A DNA stretch of 64,000 nt from Chloroflexota bacterium (GTDB lineage Bacteria; Chloroflexota; Anaerolineae; UBA7937; B3-Chlor): positions 23,781-87,780 of the forward strand of contig JAUVXJ010000015.1 of NCBI GenBank assembly GCA_030603665.1. The letters run 5' to 3'. Shown one piece after another: positions 33,635 to 43,936 of the stretch. The position numbers and the translations under genes were made by a program. Each line of letters starts with the position of its first letter. Positions within the stretch are counted from its first letter, which is position 1. The notes under the pieces are model-generated. The model searched no databases and was not told where the DNA came from. It was given only the letters and a program-made list of their open reading frames with translations.

Positions 33635-35044
33635 GTGCCCAAGACCACCTACAATCGTGTGGACGCCCAGATTATTGACGATCTTCGCAGCATCGCCGGG
33701 AGCAAGCAGGTCCTCGTCAGCGCGGAGGACATGGAGCCGTACGCTCACGACGAGGTCGTGGGCCTGAGGTCCGAACCCGAAGCGGTCGTGCGAGCCTCCT
33801 CCACCGAGCAGGTATCCGAGATTCTCAAGCTGGCCCAGCGGGAGCGCGTGCCCGTGACGCCGCGCGGTGCAGGCTACGGCCTCAGCGGTGGAGCGGTCCC
33901 CATTCACGGTGGCGTCGTCCTCTCCTTGGAGAAGATGGACCGCATCCTGGAGATCGACAAGGAGAACCTCATGGTCACCGTCGAACCCGGGGTGATCATC
34001 GGCGATCTTCATCGTGCTGTGGAGGAGGAAGGGCTTTTCTACCCTCCCGATCCAGCCAGTTTGGACTCTTGCACCCTCGGGGGGAACGTGGCCGAGGGTG
34101 CCGGTGGTCCCAGGGCCGTCAAGTACGGCGTGACCAAGGACTACGTTTGCGGCCTGGAGGCGGTGCTGCCTTCAGGTGAGGTTATCAACTGCGGAGGCAA
34201 ACTGGTCAAGAACGTCACCGGCTACAACTTGATCCAGCTCCTCATCGGCTCCGAGGGCACCTTGGCCATTGTCACCAAGATCATCCTGCGCCTCATACCT
34301 CTACCTAAGATACAGGTCGACTTGCTGGTCCCCTATGACGACTTCCAAGCGGCTGCCGACACAGTATCCGACATCATCGCCCATCGCATCGTTCCCACCA
34401 CCATCGAGTTTATGGAACGGGACAGCGTCCTAGCGGTGGAGCGCCTGCTAGAGAAGGAGATGCCCCACGACGATGCGGCAGCTCACCTGTTGATCCAACT
34501 GGACGGCAACCGGCAGGAGGTGGTGGATGAGGATGCCGAGGTGGTAGGCCAACTCTGCCTGGACCACGGAGCGAGGGACGTCTTCGTGTCCAGGGACAGC
34601 CATACCAGCGACCGGTTGTGGGAGGCCCGTCGTATGATCATCGATGCTCTCAACAACGAGAGCCCGATCAACCACATGGAGGATGTCGTGGTGCCACGCG
34701 CCGAGATCCCGTCGCTGCTCAAGGGGATCAAGGAGATTGCGCTTCGGCATTCCGTTCGTATCGTCTGCTTTGGCCACGCCGGCGACGGCAACGTCCACGT
34801 CAACGTTCTCAAGGACGACATCACCGATGATTTGTGGGCCGATCTCGTACCCGCCGTGCGCGAAGAGATCTATACAATGACTCTCTCAATGGGAGGCACC
34901 ATCACCGCCGAGCACGGCATCGGCGCCACCCGCCGCGACTATCTTCCCCTGGCGCTGGACCGGACGCAGATCGACTTGATGCGGCGCATCAGGGACGTAT
35001 TCGATCCCAACCACATTCTGAACCCGGGAAAGATCTTCCCGTAG
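33635..35044 (+). CDS. FAD-linked oxidase, GlcD type (glycolate/lactate oxidase subunit)
   Basis: The 469-aa protein has the FAD-binding type 4 domain (PVTPRGAGYGLSGGAVP near residue 72, then SCTLGGNVAEGAGGPRAVKY) and the FAD-oxidase C-terminal domain (FGHAGDGNVHVN, TAEHGIGATRRDYL). GlcD-type enzymes oxidise glycolate or D-lactate. The partner subunits GlcE and GlcF are not nearby, so it may act alone or with distant partners. The GTG start lies 10 bases after the upstream stop; the ribosome binding site is poor, suggesting coupling. Confidence 0.88.
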   Translation: MPKTTYNRVDAQIIDDLRSIAGSKQVLVSAEDMEPYAHDEVVGLRSEPEAVVRASSTEQVSEILKLAQRERVPVTPRGAGYGLSGGAVPIHGGVVLSLEKMDRILEIDKENLMVTVEPGVIIGDLHRAVEEEGLFYPPDPASLDSCTLGGNVAEGAGGPRAVKYGVTKDYVCGLEAVLPSGEVINCGGKLVKNVTGYNLIQLLIGSEGTLAIVTKIILRLIPLPKIQVDLLVPYDDFQAAADTVSDIIAHRIVPTTIEFMERDSVLAVERLLEKEMPHDDAAAHLLIQLDGNRQEVVDEDAEVVGQLCLDHGARDVFVSRDSHTSDRLWEARRMIIDALNNESPINHMEDVVVPRAEIPSLLKGIKEIALRHSVRIVCFGHAGDGNVHVNVLKDDITDDLWADLVPAVREEIYTMTLSMGGTITAEHGIGATRRDYLPLALDRTQIDLMRRIRDVFDPNHILNPGKIFP

Positions 35045-35066
35045 AGCACTGGAGGCAACATTCGAC

Positions 35067-35966
35067 ATGAGCAAACAAGGGCTCTCATTGAAAGGTGTGT
35101 TCCCGCCGATACCCACCCCCTTCGACAGCGAAGGGAACGTTGCTCTCGACACTTTGGCAGACAACTTCCAGCGCTGGAACCAGTATGACCTGGCGGGATA
35201 TGTCGTCTTGGGCTCCAACGGCGAGGCAGTCTATCTGACCGGCGATGAGAAGACTCGCGTCTTGGAGACCGCGAGAGGAGCCATCCCGGCCGACAAGCTG
35301 ATGGTAGCTGGCACCGGCTGCGAATCCACCCAGCAGACCATCGCCACCACGCTCATGGCCGCAAAGGCCGGTGCCGACGCTGCCCTGGTACTCACACCCC
35401 ACTACTACCGTGGTGGAATGACTAACGAGAGCCTGCTCCGCCACTACGCTTCTGTCGCCGACGCCTCTCCCATACCGGTTTTGGTCTACAACGTCCCCAA
35501 GTTCACCAACCTTGACGTGGATGCGGCCACCATCGCCCAGGCCTCACAGCACCCCAACATCGTCGGCGTCAAGGATAGCAGCGGCAACATAGCCAAGCTA
35601 AGCGACATCGTCAGACTCGCCAGCATAGGCTTTCAGGTGCTCGCCGGCACAGGTGGATTCTTCTTCGCGGGGCTGAGTTTGGGCGCCGTCGGCGGCGTAC
35701 TGGCGCTGGCCAATGTAGCTCCCCAGGAGTCGATAGAGATTCAACACCTGCACGAGAGTGGGCAATGGGACAAGGGGGCGGAGCTTCAGCGGAGGATGCT
35801 TCCCCTCAATGCGGCTGTGACGGCGCGCTTCGGCATCCCCGGCCTCAAAGTGGCACTGGACATGCTCGGCTACTACGGGGGACCCGTGCGCCCACCGCTC
35901 TTGGACCTGGCCGAGGACGGGCGACAGGCCCTGCAGGCCATTCTTAGCGAGGCAGGACTGCTGTAA
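35067..35966 (+). CDS. DHDPS/NAL-family aldolase, probable 4-hydroxy-2-oxoglutarate aldolase (HOGA-like)
   Basis: The 299-aa TIM-barrel protein has the Schiff-base Lys169 in VGVKDSSGN and Tyr141 in VLVYNVPKFTN. From memory, its C-terminal half (NAAVTARFGIPGLK, later GYYGGPVRPPL) resembles human HOGA1 more than biosynthetic DapA. HOGA1 splits 4-hydroxy-2-oxoglutarate into pyruvate and glyoxylate. The neighbours act on glyoxylate and glycolate, which supports this. Dihydrodipicolinate synthase is the alternative. CTGGAGGC lies upstream of the ATG. Confidence 0.75.
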   Translation: MSKQGLSLKGVFPPIPTPFDSEGNVALDTLADNFQRWNQYDLAGYVVLGSNGEAVYLTGDEKTRVLETARGAIPADKLMVAGTGCESTQQTIATTLMAAKAGADAALVLTPHYYRGGMTNESLLRHYASVADASPIPVLVYNVPKFTNLDVDAATIAQASQHPNIVGVKDSSGNIAKLSDIVRLASIGFQVLAGTGGFFFAGLSLGAVGGVLALANVAPQESIEIQHLHESGQWDKGAELQRRMLPLNAAVTARFGIPGLKVALDMLGYYGGPVRPPLLDLAEDGRQALQAILSEAGLL

Positions 35967-36079
35967 ATACACCACGACCGCGCCAGAGCCCCAGCGTCTG
36001 CCGGGTGTCGCGGATCGTGCTACAATACAGCGTGCAGACTGTCAGGCCGCGGAGAGCCACAGGCCTGGAGGCCCCTCCC

Positions 36080-37297
36080 ATGCGGGATGAGCGAAAGACC
36101 AAGGCTCAGCTGATACAAGAGTTGGCCGAGCTACGCCAGCGCCTCACAGGACTGGAAGAAGCGGCGATCCAGCGAGAGGACGCTCAGACAGCTCTTGAGG
36201 AGCAAAGACAGAGGCTCTTCGGGCTCCTCGACGCACTGCCGGCGGTGGTATACCTCCAGTCGCCGGACTACTCTATCCCTTTCGCCAATCGGTTGTTCCG
36301 TGAAACCCATGGCGAACCCGGAGGAAGGCCCTGCTATGCGGTCCTTCATGCGCGCGGGGCGCCCTGCGAAGAGTGCCACACGTTCGGTATCTTCGAAACA
36401 GGCGAATCGCAGGTGCGCGAATCGATCGGCCATGGTACCGGTCCGATGTATCAGGTCCACGAACATCCCTTCACGGACGCAGACGGCTCCACGCTCGTGC
36501 TGGTCGTGGCCACAGATATCTCCGAACGGAAGCGTGCCGAAAGAGCCCTCAAGGAGTACTCGGCGCGTCTCGAAGAGATGGTCGATGAGCGAACCGCAGC
36601 ACTGCAGGATGCCCAGGCTGAGTTGGTGAGCAAGGAGCGGCTTGCCATACTAGGCGAGCTTGCCGCTGGTGTCAGTCACGAGCTTCGGAACCCCCTGGCC
36701 ACAATCACCAATGCCGTCTACTTCCTCCAGATGACCCTCACCGACGCCGACGATATCACCAAGGAGTATCTCCAGCTCATCGCTGCACAGGTACAGAGTG
36801 CGGGCAAGATCGTCTCAGACCTCCTTGATTTCTCGCGCCACGCCGCTGCAGATAGACAAGCCACCCCACTCCCGCAGTTGGTGGCCCAGCTTTGGGAAAG
36901 GTGCGTACCTCCAGAGAACGTTGAAGTTGCCACCATCCTACCAGCCAATCTCCCACCACTGTTCGTTGATCCTCACCAACTCGGACAGGTTCTGGAGAAT
37001 CTGGTCACCAACGCGTATCAGGCCATGCCCAGAGGAGGCGATTTGACTATTGAGGGGAGGGCTGGAGATGATGAGGTGCACATTTCCATCGCCGACACCG
37101 GTGTCGGCATCGCCACGGAGAACATGGACAGACTGTTCCAGCCCCTCTTCAGCACCAAGCCCCGCGGGATCGGCCTGGGCTTGGCGGTCTCCAGGACGCT
37201 TGTGGAAGCCAACGGAGGGAGCATCAAGGTGGAGAGCAAGGAGGGGGAAGGCAGCACGTTCACCCTGACCCTACCGGCCGCCCGTGGGAAGGGCTGA
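36080..37297 (+). CDS. PAS-domain sensor histidine kinase, orphan
   Basis: The 405-aa cytoplasmic kinase has an N-terminal coiled coil (residues 7-50) and a PAS domain with Cys85, Cys96 and Cys99 in a C-x10-C-x2-C-H pattern. A second coiled coil, a HisKA domain with His200 in GVSHELRNPLAT, and an HATPase_c domain (VLENLVTNAYQAMP, DTGVGI, GIGLGLAV) follow. There are no membrane segments. The Cys cluster suggests a metal, Fe-S or thiol-redox sensor. No response regulator is adjacent. GGAGG lies about 10 bases before ATG 36080. Confidence 0.88.
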   Translation: MRDERKTKAQLIQELAELRQRLTGLEEAAIQREDAQTALEEQRQRLFGLLDALPAVVYLQSPDYSIPFANRLFRETHGEPGGRPCYAVLHARGAPCEECHTFGIFETGESQVRESIGHGTGPMYQVHEHPFTDADGSTLVLVVATDISERKRAERALKEYSARLEEMVDERTAALQDAQAELVSKERLAILGELAAGVSHELRNPLATITNAVYFLQMTLTDADDITKEYLQLIAAQVQSAGKIVSDLLDFSRHAAADRQATPLPQLVAQLWERCVPPENVEVATILPANLPPLFVDPHQLGQVLENLVTNAYQAMPRGGDLTIEGRAGDDEVHISIADTGVGIATENMDRLFQPLFSTKPRGIGLGLAVSRTLVEANGGSIKVESKEGEGSTFTLTLPAARGKG

Positions 37298-37394
37298 GCT
37301 GCCCCGAGTCTGGTTGGCCATCGTGACTGGGTCGTCAATCCCAGAGACCTGCTCCTCACCCTGTCCAGAAAGCCCGGCGTGGCTCCGGACTACA

Positions 37395-39050
37395 TCATCT
37401 GAGTATCGCCCCTTCGCTGGCCGCGGAAACCGCAGCCGCGTAGCGCGCCAGGTACCCTGTCGTGATCCTGATCTCAGGCTGCGTCCAGTCCTTCCGCCTT
37501 CGAGCCATCTCGGCTTCCGGTGCCAGGAGAGTCAGGCGTCTGTTGGGGATATCCACCTCGATCTCGTCGCCTTCCTGCACCAGGGCGATAGTCCCTCCAC
37601 GGGCCGCCTCGGGGGAGATGTGGCCAGTCGCCGAGCCGCGCGTGGCCCCAGAGAACCGGCCATCCGTCAACAGTGCCACTTTGTGGTCCAACCCCATCCC
37701 AGCCAGGGCAGACGTGGGCATCAGCATCTCCCGCATCCCCGGCCCCCCTCTGGGTCCTTCGTAGCGGATGACTATTACGTCGCCCGCCTGGATATCCCCG
37801 CCAAGGATCGCCTCAAGCGCTGGTTCCTCACTGTCGAAGACCCGCGCCGGTCCGCGATGGTGCATCATCTCAGGGGCGACGGCAGCGGCCTTTACCACCG
37901 CTCCGTCAGGGGCCAGGTTCCCCCACATAATGGCTATGCCGCCGTCGGGTCGGTGCGCACCCTCCACCGGACGGATGATCTTCGATGTTTGGGACACTCC
38001 CTTCAGATTCTCAGCCACCGTCTTTCCCGCCACCGTCAGTGGCTCGCCGTCTAGCAGATCATGTTTCAGGAGTTCCGCCATCACCGCCGGCACCCCTCCG
38101 GCCTCGTCCAGGTCCTGCATGTGATGCGGTCCTGAAGGCCTCAAGCTCACGAGATATGGTGTGCGGCTGCTCACCGCGTCGAACAGCTTCAGCGGCAGGG
38201 GCAAGCCCGCATCGTAGGCGATGGCCGGGAGGTGAAGGACCGTGTTAGTTGACCCGCCGATGGCCATGTCCACGGCAACGGCGTTTTCGAACGCAGCCTC
38301 CGTCATGATCTGGCGCGGGCGAATCTGCTCACGGAGCAGACTCATGATCTGCATCCCTGACCTCTTGGCCAATCGAAGCCGTGCCGCAGTAACCGCCGGG
38401 ATGGTGCCGTTGCCAGGCAACGCCATGCCCAGGGCCTCGGTGAGGCAGTTCATGCTGTTGGCTGTGAACAGACCGGCGCACGAGCCACACCCGGGGCAGG
38501 CAGCGAGCTCGAGCTCTCCAAGCTCCTCCTCACTCATGCGGCCTGACCTGTGCTCGCCGACTGCCTCGAAGACGGTGTTCAGGTCCACATTGCGCCCGCG
38601 AAGGCGACCCGCCAGCATGGGTCCTCCGCTCACGAATATGGCTGGTACATCCAGCCGGGCAGCAGCCATCAGCATCCCGGGCACAATCTTGTCGCAGTTC
38701 GGAATCAGCACCAGGCCGTCCAGCATATGTGCAGAGGCCATCGCTTCCACAGAATCGGCGATCAGTTCCCGAGAGGGCAGGGAGTGGCGCATCCCTGCGT
38801 GTCCCATGGCCACGCCATCGCATATACCAATCACGTTGAACTCGAGTGGGGTCCCTCCAGCCATGCTCACACCCGTCTTGACTGCGCGCCCGACCCTGTC
38901 CAGATGAACGTGCCCGGGAACGAGATCGTTGTGAGAGTTCACCACCCCAATCAGGGGGCGATCAATCTCCTCCGGGGTCAATCCAGTGGCATACAAAAGG
39001 CTCCTGTGGGGAGCCCGCTCGACGCCTCGCCGTATCACGTCGCTGCGCAT
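37395..39050 (-). CDS. ilvD: Dihydroxy-acid dehydratase
   Basis: The 551-aa product is full length and carries the Fe-S cysteine segments: [21 protein letters not shown] and [17 protein letters not shown]. It dehydrates 2,3-dihydroxy-isovalerate and -methylvalerate, the step before transamination to valine and isoleucine. AGGAGCATAG precedes the ATG. It is the last gene of the ilv-leu operon, 86 bases after leuB. It converges with the histidine kinase gene, 97 bases away. Confidence 0.95.
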   Translation of the reverse strand: MRSDVIRRGVERAPHRSLLYATGLTPEEIDRPLIGVVNSHNDLVPGHVHLDRVGRAVKTGVSMAGGTPLEFNVIGICDGVAMGHAGMRHSLPSRELIADSVEAMASAHMLDGLVLIPNCDKIVPGMLMAAARLDVPAIFVSGGPMLAGRLRGRNVDLNTVFEAVGEHRSGRMSEEELGELELAACPGCGSCAGLFTANSMNCLTEALGMALPGNGTIPAVTAARLRLAKRSGMQIMSLLREQIRPRQIMTEAAFENAVAVDMAIGGSTNTVLHLPAIAYDAGLPLPLKLFDAVSSRTPYLVSLRPSGPHHMQDLDEAGGVPAVMAELLKHDLLDGEPLTVAGKTVAENLKGVSQTSKIIRPVEGAHRPDGGIAIMWGNLAPDGAVVKAAAVAPEMMHHRGPARVFDSEEPALEAILGGDIQAGDVIVIRYEGPRGGPGMREMLMPTSALAGMGLDHKVALLTDGRFSGATRGSATGHISPEAARGGTIALVQEGDEIEVDIPNRRLTLLAPEAEMARRRKDWTQPEIRITTGYLARYAAAVSAASEGAILR

Positions 39051-39136
39051 CTATCTATGCTCCTATTCAGTTTTGTGTTCCCTAGCACCAATGCTCCGGC
39101 TGGCGAACCTTGAGGGTGAGATCGGCGGCACACGCC

Positions 39137-40204
39137 TTACTCGATCCTCTCGGCGATCACGTCGCCCATCTCCTCAGAACCCACGAGGACACTGCCGTCG
39201 ACGTGGATATCCGGTGTGCGATAGCCTTCGTCGAGAGCGGCCTCCACCGCCCGCTCGATCGCCTGGGCTTCAGCTTCCAGACCCAGCGAGTACCGCAGAA
39301 GCATCGCACCACTCAAGATGGCGGCCATGGGGTTGGAGACACCCTGACCCGCGATGTCCGGTGCACTGCCGTGGATCGGCTCGAAAACCCCGCCATGGCC
39401 CTCCCCCAACCAGGCAGAGGGCAGCATGCCTATCGAGCCCGTCAGCATGGAAGCTTCATCAGTCAAGATATCTCCAAACATATTCTCAGTCACTATCACG
39501 TCGAAATCGGCCGGCTTGCGTAGCAGGTGCATCGCCGCAGCATCAACCAGCATGTGCTCAAGCTCGACATCCGGGTACTCCTCTGCCACTTCGCTCACCA
39601 CGCATCTCCAGAGGCGGGAGGATGCCAACACATTGGCCTTGTCCACAGATGTGACCTTCCCTCTTCGCTTCTGCGCCAGTCCAAAGGCCACGTGAGCCAC
39701 CCGGCGCACCTCCTCAGCGGTGTACACCATGGTATCGAAGGCCGTTCCACCGTTCTTATGCGCCTCCTGCCGCGGACCGAAGTAGATGCCTCCCGTCAGT
39801 TCCCGCACCACGACCAGGTCTACGCCAGACAATCGCTCCGGACGCAACGGGGACGCATCCAGGAGCGGCTCGTAAAGACGCACTGGCCTGAGGTTGGCAT
39901 ACAGTCCCAGCGCCTGTCGCAGCTCCAGGAGTCCCTCCTCCGGCCGCACTTCTGCCAAGGGATCCGCCCAACGAGGCCCGCCCACTGCCCCCAACAGCAC
40001 ACCATCGGCACCTCGGCAAGCCTCCAGCGTGTGCTCAGGCAAGGCCGTGCCCGTGGCATCGATGGCGCAACCGCCGATCAATCCGTCTTCGAAGGAAAGA
40101 GTGTGACCGTAGGTCTTCGCAATTCCTTGAAGGATCTTCACACTCTCGTCCAGCACCTCTGCTCCGATGCCATCACCGGGTAAGGTCGCTATCCTTGCTT
40201 CCAT
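39137..40204 (-). CDS. leuB: 3-isopropylmalate dehydrogenase
   Basis: The 355-aa NAD-dependent decarboxylating dehydrogenase shows [15 protein letters not shown] at the N-terminus, [10 protein letters not shown], the metal-binding region [15 protein letters not shown] and the NAD-binding [12 protein letters not shown]. It also can serve the citramalate branch as 3-methylmalate dehydrogenase, which fits cimA being next to it. GGGGAGGAGG lies before ATG. Seventeen bases separate it from cimA. Confidence 0.95.
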   Translation of the reverse strand: MEARIATLPGDGIGAEVLDESVKILQGIAKTYGHTLSFEDGLIGGCAIDATGTALPEHTLEACRGADGVLLGAVGGPRWADPLAEVRPEEGLLELRQALGLYANLRPVRLYEPLLDASPLRPERLSGVDLVVVRELTGGIYFGPRQEAHKNGGTAFDTMVYTAEEVRRVAHVAFGLAQKRRGKVTSVDKANVLASSRLWRCVVSEVAEEYPDVELEHMLVDAAAMHLLRKPADFDVIVTENMFGDILTDEASMLTGSIGMLPSAWLGEGHGGVFEPIHGSAPDIAGQGVSNPMAAILSGAMLLRYSLGLEAEAQAIERAVEAALDEGYRTPDIHVDGSVLVGSEEMGDVIAERIE

Positions 40205-40221
40205 GAACCCTCCTCCCCACG

Positions 40222-41814
40222 CTACTCCGCGTGGTATGTCGACAAACCATACTCCACCGCATCAGCCAGGGCGATCCAGCTAGCTTCGATGATGTTCGTG
40301 GACGCCCCGACTGTAGTCCAGCGAGCTGTCTCGTTCTGCATATCGACAAACACTCGCGTCGTTGCCCCTGTCCCATGCTCGCCGTTCAGGATATGCACCT
40401 TGTAGTCGGCCAGATCGAAGACACCCAGGTGAGGATAGACCGGCATCAGCGCCTTTCGCAAAGCCCGGTCCAAGGCATTTACAGGCCCGTTGCCGTCCGC
40501 AGCCGAGTGAAAGACCTCCTCTCCAACGCGCACCTTGATCGTCGCCTGCGCAAAGACCCCCTGTCCCTTTCGCTTCTCGGCCACGACCATAAAGTCGAGC
40601 ATCTCGAAAGGCGGTTGATAGTCCGCTCTGGCTCGATGCAGCAGCATCTCCACCGAAGCCTCGGCCCCTTCGAAGCTGAAACCTTCGTGTTCTAGTTCCT
40701 TCACCTTCTGCACGACTTCTGGTAGATCATCCTGCTGAAGATCGGCAATGCCCAGCTCCTCTATCTTGGTCTGCAGGTTTCCCCGTCCCGACAGTTCCGA
40801 GACCACGACCCGCGACCGGTTGCCCACCAAGGCAGGATCCAGATGCTGGTAGCTCTCCGCCGCTCGTCGCATGGCGGCCACGTGCATCCCCGCCTTATGG
40901 GTGAAGGCGCTCTTGCCTACGTAGGGCGCCTGGCGGAAAGGATGCTGATTCGTGATGGCAGCCACGGTTCGGGCCAAATGCGTCAACCGCGGCAGGCGTC
41001 CCGGAAGCAGTGCGTGCATCCCCATCTTCAATTCGAGAGTCGGGATCAGCGTGCAGAGATCAGCGTTGCCACACCTCTCGCCGTATCCATTGACCGTCCC
41101 CTGCACCTGAGTCGCTCCGGCGCGGACGGCCGCCAGGCTGTTGGCCGAGGCCGCTCCCCCATCATTGTGGGCATGGATACCGAGAGACACCTCGGGGAAG
41201 TGCGAGCGGATGTCCGTCGTGATGGACTCGATCTCCCACGGCAAGGAACCCCCGTTAGTGTCACACAGCACAATCGTGTCCGCACCGGCCTCTACCGCCG
41301 CCCGCAGAGTGTCCATGGCATACTGGGAGTCCAACTTGTACCCATCGAACAAATGCTCCGCATCGTAGATCACTTCACGTCCCTGCGACTTGAGGTAGGC
41401 CAGGCTCTCCTGGATCATGCGCAGATTCTCCTCAGGCGTGGTCCGCAGAACCTCAGCCACGTGAAGGGTCGAACTCTTGCCAACGACGGTGACCACGGGG
41501 GTCTCCGCTCTCAGGAGCGCCTGCACATTGGCGTCGTTCCCAGGCGTGCTGCCCACCCGGCATGTGCTCCCGAAGGCGGCGATGCGCGTGTGGTTCAGTT
41601 GCAGTGCGCGCACGCGATCGAAGTACTCTGCATCCTTGGGATTGGAGCCCGGCCAGCCTCCCTCGACGTAATGAACTCCCAGCTCATCCAGAAGGCTCGT
41701 GATCTTCAACTTGTCGTCAACGGAAAGGGAGATGCCTTCACCTTGTGTCCCATCGCGACACGTAGTGTCATAGAGCAGTATCCGCGACGCTTCGTTCGTG
41801 TGCACCATTGTCAC
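40222..41814 (-). CDS. cimA: (R)-citramalate synthase
   Basis: The 530-aa product has the DRE-TIM motif variant [18 protein letters not shown] and [15 protein letters not shown], both diagnostic of CimA rather than LeuA, plus a C-terminal LeuA dimer/allosteric domain. It condenses pyruvate with acetyl-CoA to start the threonine-independent route to isoleucine. GTG 41814 or ATG 41808 may be the start; the binding site is weak, and it lies 3 to 9 bases after leuD. Confidence 0.93.
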   Translation of the reverse strand: MTMVHTNEASRILLYDTTCRDGTQGEGISLSVDDKLKITSLLDELGVHYVEGGWPGSNPKDAEYFDRVRALQLNHTRIAAFGSTCRVGSTPGNDANVQALLRAETPVVTVVGKSSTLHVAEVLRTTPEENLRMIQESLAYLKSQGREVIYDAEHLFDGYKLDSQYAMDTLRAAVEAGADTIVLCDTNGGSLPWEIESITTDIRSHFPEVSLGIHAHNDGGAASANSLAAVRAGATQVQGTVNGYGERCGNADLCTLIPTLELKMGMHALLPGRLPRLTHLARTVAAITNQHPFRQAPYVGKSAFTHKAGMHVAAMRRAAESYQHLDPALVGNRSRVVVSELSGRGNLQTKIEELGIADLQQDDLPEVVQKVKELEHEGFSFEGAEASVEMLLHRARADYQPPFEMLDFMVVAEKRKGQGVFAQATIKVRVGEEVFHSAADGNGPVNALDRALRKALMPVYPHLGVFDLADYKVHILNGEHGTGATTRVFVDMQNETARWTTVGASTNIIEASWIALADAVEYGLSTYHAE

Positions 41815-41817
41815 TCG

Positions 41818-42348
41818 TCAGTCACCAGGCCCTTCCCCAGTATCGATGCTAGACCTTTCCGCCCCGCCCAGACGTTGTCTTGTGAAAGGTATCAGTCCTC
41901 CACATTCCATGATGCGCATGATGAACGGTGGAAATGGTGAGGTGTGGTAGGTTTGTTGCGTGCGCAAGTTCCTGATGGTGCCAGCTTCCAGGTCCACTCG
42001 AAGCTGGTCGCCCTGTTCCGTGTCTTGAACCACCTCTGGGCACTCTAGTATGGGCAGACCGGTGTTAATGGCGTTGCGATAGAAGATTCGCGCGAAGCTG
42101 CTGGCGACAACACAAGCCACCCCCGAGGCCTTGATGGCCAATGGAGCATGCTCTCTTGATGAACCGCAGCCAAAGTTCTCCCCCGCAACGATCACGTCCC
42201 CCGGCCGCACACTGCCAACAAATCCGGGCGACACGTCTTCCATGCAGTGCTGTGCCAGTTCATTAGGGGTCGACACATTGAGATAGCGAGCCGGGATGAT
42301 AACGTCGGTATCTACGTTGTCGCCGTACTTCCAAGCTGTTCCGCTCAT
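41818..42348 (-). CDS. leuD: 3-isopropylmalate dehydratase small subunit
   Basis: The 176-aa product shows YGDNVDTDVIIPARYLN, the GCGSSREHAPLAI loop and FARIFYRNAINTGLPIL. It pairs with LeuC to isomerise isopropylmalate, and with CimA in the operon it can also act on citramalate. The start overlaps the leuC stop by 4 bases (ATGA). Confidence 0.95.
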   Translation of the reverse strand: MSGTAWKYGDNVDTDVIIPARYLNVSTPNELAQHCMEDVSPGFVGSVRPGDVIVAGENFGCGSSREHAPLAIKASGVACVVASSFARIFYRNAINTGLPILECPEVVQDTEQGDQLRVDLEAGTIRNLRTQQTYHTSPFPPFIMRIMECGGLIPFTRQRLGGAERSSIDTGEGPGD

Positions 42349-43649
42349 CTCGCCTGTAGTAACACCTCTTCGGGTCCAGTGATACGGCCCTTCACCGCCG
42401 ACGCCGCAGCCACCGCGGGTCCTGCGAGATAGACCTCGCTATCGGGATGCCCCATCCGTCCTCGGAAATTGCGATTGGTTGTGCTCACAGCCCTCTCCCC
42501 GGCTGCCAGCACTCCCATATGCCCCCCCAAGCACGGACCACAAGTGGGGGTGCTCACCGCCGCGCCAGCTTCCACGAAGACTTCGAGAAGGCCTTCGCGC
42601 AATGCTTCGGTGTAGACTCGCTGGGTACCGGGGATGACGATGCATCGCACGTTGGAGTGCACCTGATGACCTTTCATCACCTCAGCAGCGACCCGCAAAT
42701 CCTCCAGACGTCCATTGGTGCAGGAGCCTATCACCACCTGATCGATCACGACATCATCGGCTTCGCCTACCGGTCGGGCGTTGTCCGGCGAATAGGGAAA
42801 AGCCACCTGAGGCTCAACCAGTCCTACGTCAATCTCCAGCACCTGGGAATACGTCGCGGCGGAGTCGGCCTTATACTTGACGTAGGGGCGTGCGGCGCGG
42901 GCGTCCAGATAGCTACAAGTCATCTCGTCCGTCTGGAAAAGGCCCACCTTGGCACCAGCCTCGATGGCCATGTTGGACATCGTGAATCGACCGGCCATGG
43001 ACAGTCCCTCCATGGCAGGGCCGCTGAATTCGAGGGCTTTGTAGAGCGCACCGCTGACGCCGATCTGCCCGATAGTGAACAAGATCAGGTCTTTCCCACC
43101 GACCCAAGGTCGTAGTTCACCGTGGTAGACGACTTGAATAGTCTCAGGGACCCTCATCCATATCTGCCCGGTCGCCATGGCCACCGCGATGTCGGTCGAG
43201 CCCATGCCGGTGGCGAAGGCGCCCACTGCCCCGTAAGTGCAGGTGTGCGAATCAGCACCCACCACCACGTCCCCTGACACTACCAGCCCCTGTTCGGGGA
43301 GCAGCACGTGCTCGATGCCCATTCGACCTACATCGTAGTAGTGAACCAACTCCTGGGACCGCGCAAACTCGCGCATGACGCGACACTGCTCAGCAGACTT
43401 GATGTCCTTGTTGGGCACGAAGTGATCCGCCACCATCACCACACGGCTGGGATCGAACACCCGGTCCACACCGAGGTTCGCGAATTCCCGGATGGCGATG
43501 GGAGCTGTGACGTCGTTGGCCAAGACCACGTCCACGGCTACTTCTACGAGATCTCCTGGCCACAGTTCCCGCTCGGGTTCAGAGGGCGCGTCACGCCCAC
43601 TGTCTTTCAGGTGATCCGCAAGGATCTTCTCGGCAATTGTATGTGGCAT
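42345..43649 (-). CDS. leuC: 3-isopropylmalate dehydratase large subunit
   Basis: The 434-aa product is the shorter archaeal/Gram-positive-type LeuC. The [4Fe-4S] ligands are visible in GSCTNGR and TCGPCLGGHMG, with substrate-site segments GADSHTCTYGAVGAFATGMG and RNFRGRMG. The ribosome binding site is weak, 17 bases after the small ORF, suggesting coupling to it. Confidence 0.95.
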   Translation of the reverse strand: MPHTIAEKILADHLKDSGRDAPSEPERELWPGDLVEVAVDVVLANDVTAPIAIREFANLGVDRVFDPSRVVMVADHFVPNKDIKSAEQCRVMREFARSQELVHYYDVGRMGIEHVLLPEQGLVVSGDVVVGADSHTCTYGAVGAFATGMGSTDIAVAMATGQIWMRVPETIQVVYHGELRPWVGGKDLILFTIGQIGVSGALYKALEFSGPAMEGLSMAGRFTMSNMAIEAGAKVGLFQTDEMTCSYLDARAARPYVKYKADSAATYSQVLEIDVGLVEPQVAFPYSPDNARPVGEADDVVIDQVVIGSCTNGRLEDLRVAAEVMKGHQVHSNVRCIVIPGTQRVYTEALREGLLEVFVEAGAAVSTPTCGPCLGGHMGVLAAGERAVSTTNRNFRGRMGHPDSEVYLAGPAVAAASAVKGRITGPEEVLLQAR

Positions 43650-43666
43650 GTTGTTCAGGCCCGTCT

Positions 43667-43870
43667 TCAGTCGGATTCCTCAGATTCAGGCGGATCCCCC
43701 CTGTCCGACCCTTCGGTGTCTTCGGGAAAGCCGTCGCCGTCCCACTTGAGCGACCACCCTTGAGGCTCGGCAAAGCCCTCCTCGTCGGCACCACTGTTGG
43801 CCAGCACTCGCTGAACCCGTGCTCGGTCCCGCTGCGCGCGGGAGTCTTGTCTGTTCTCTCCGGATCCCAT
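43667..43870 (-). CDS. 67-aa acidic protein between leuA and leuC
   Basis: ATG 43870 is preceded by GGGAGGTC at good spacing, in a gap where no larger gene fits. The product has a basic first half (RAQRDRARVQRVLANSGADE) and a very acidic, Pro-rich C-terminus ending in a Ser/Glu/Asp tail. There is no membrane segment and I do not recognise a family. Its place inside the operon, 66 bases after leuA and 17 before leuC, suggests a link to leucine synthesis or to leuC translation, but that is inference. Confidence 0.6.
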   Translation of the reverse strand: MGSGENRQDSRAQRDRARVQRVLANSGADEEGFAEPQGWSLKWDGDGFPEDTEGSDRGDPPESEESD

Positions 43871-43936
43871 GTGTCTTGACCTCCCTTCAGTCTTGCACGA
43901 CCTGTACGCCGTTCAGGTTCAGCAACCGGAGCGTCC

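Noticed and set aside
40843..41940. A 365-codon + frame opposite cimA and leuD
   Set aside because: Antisense shadow of well-supported genes; composition is Arg/His/Ser-rich as expected for a complementary frame.
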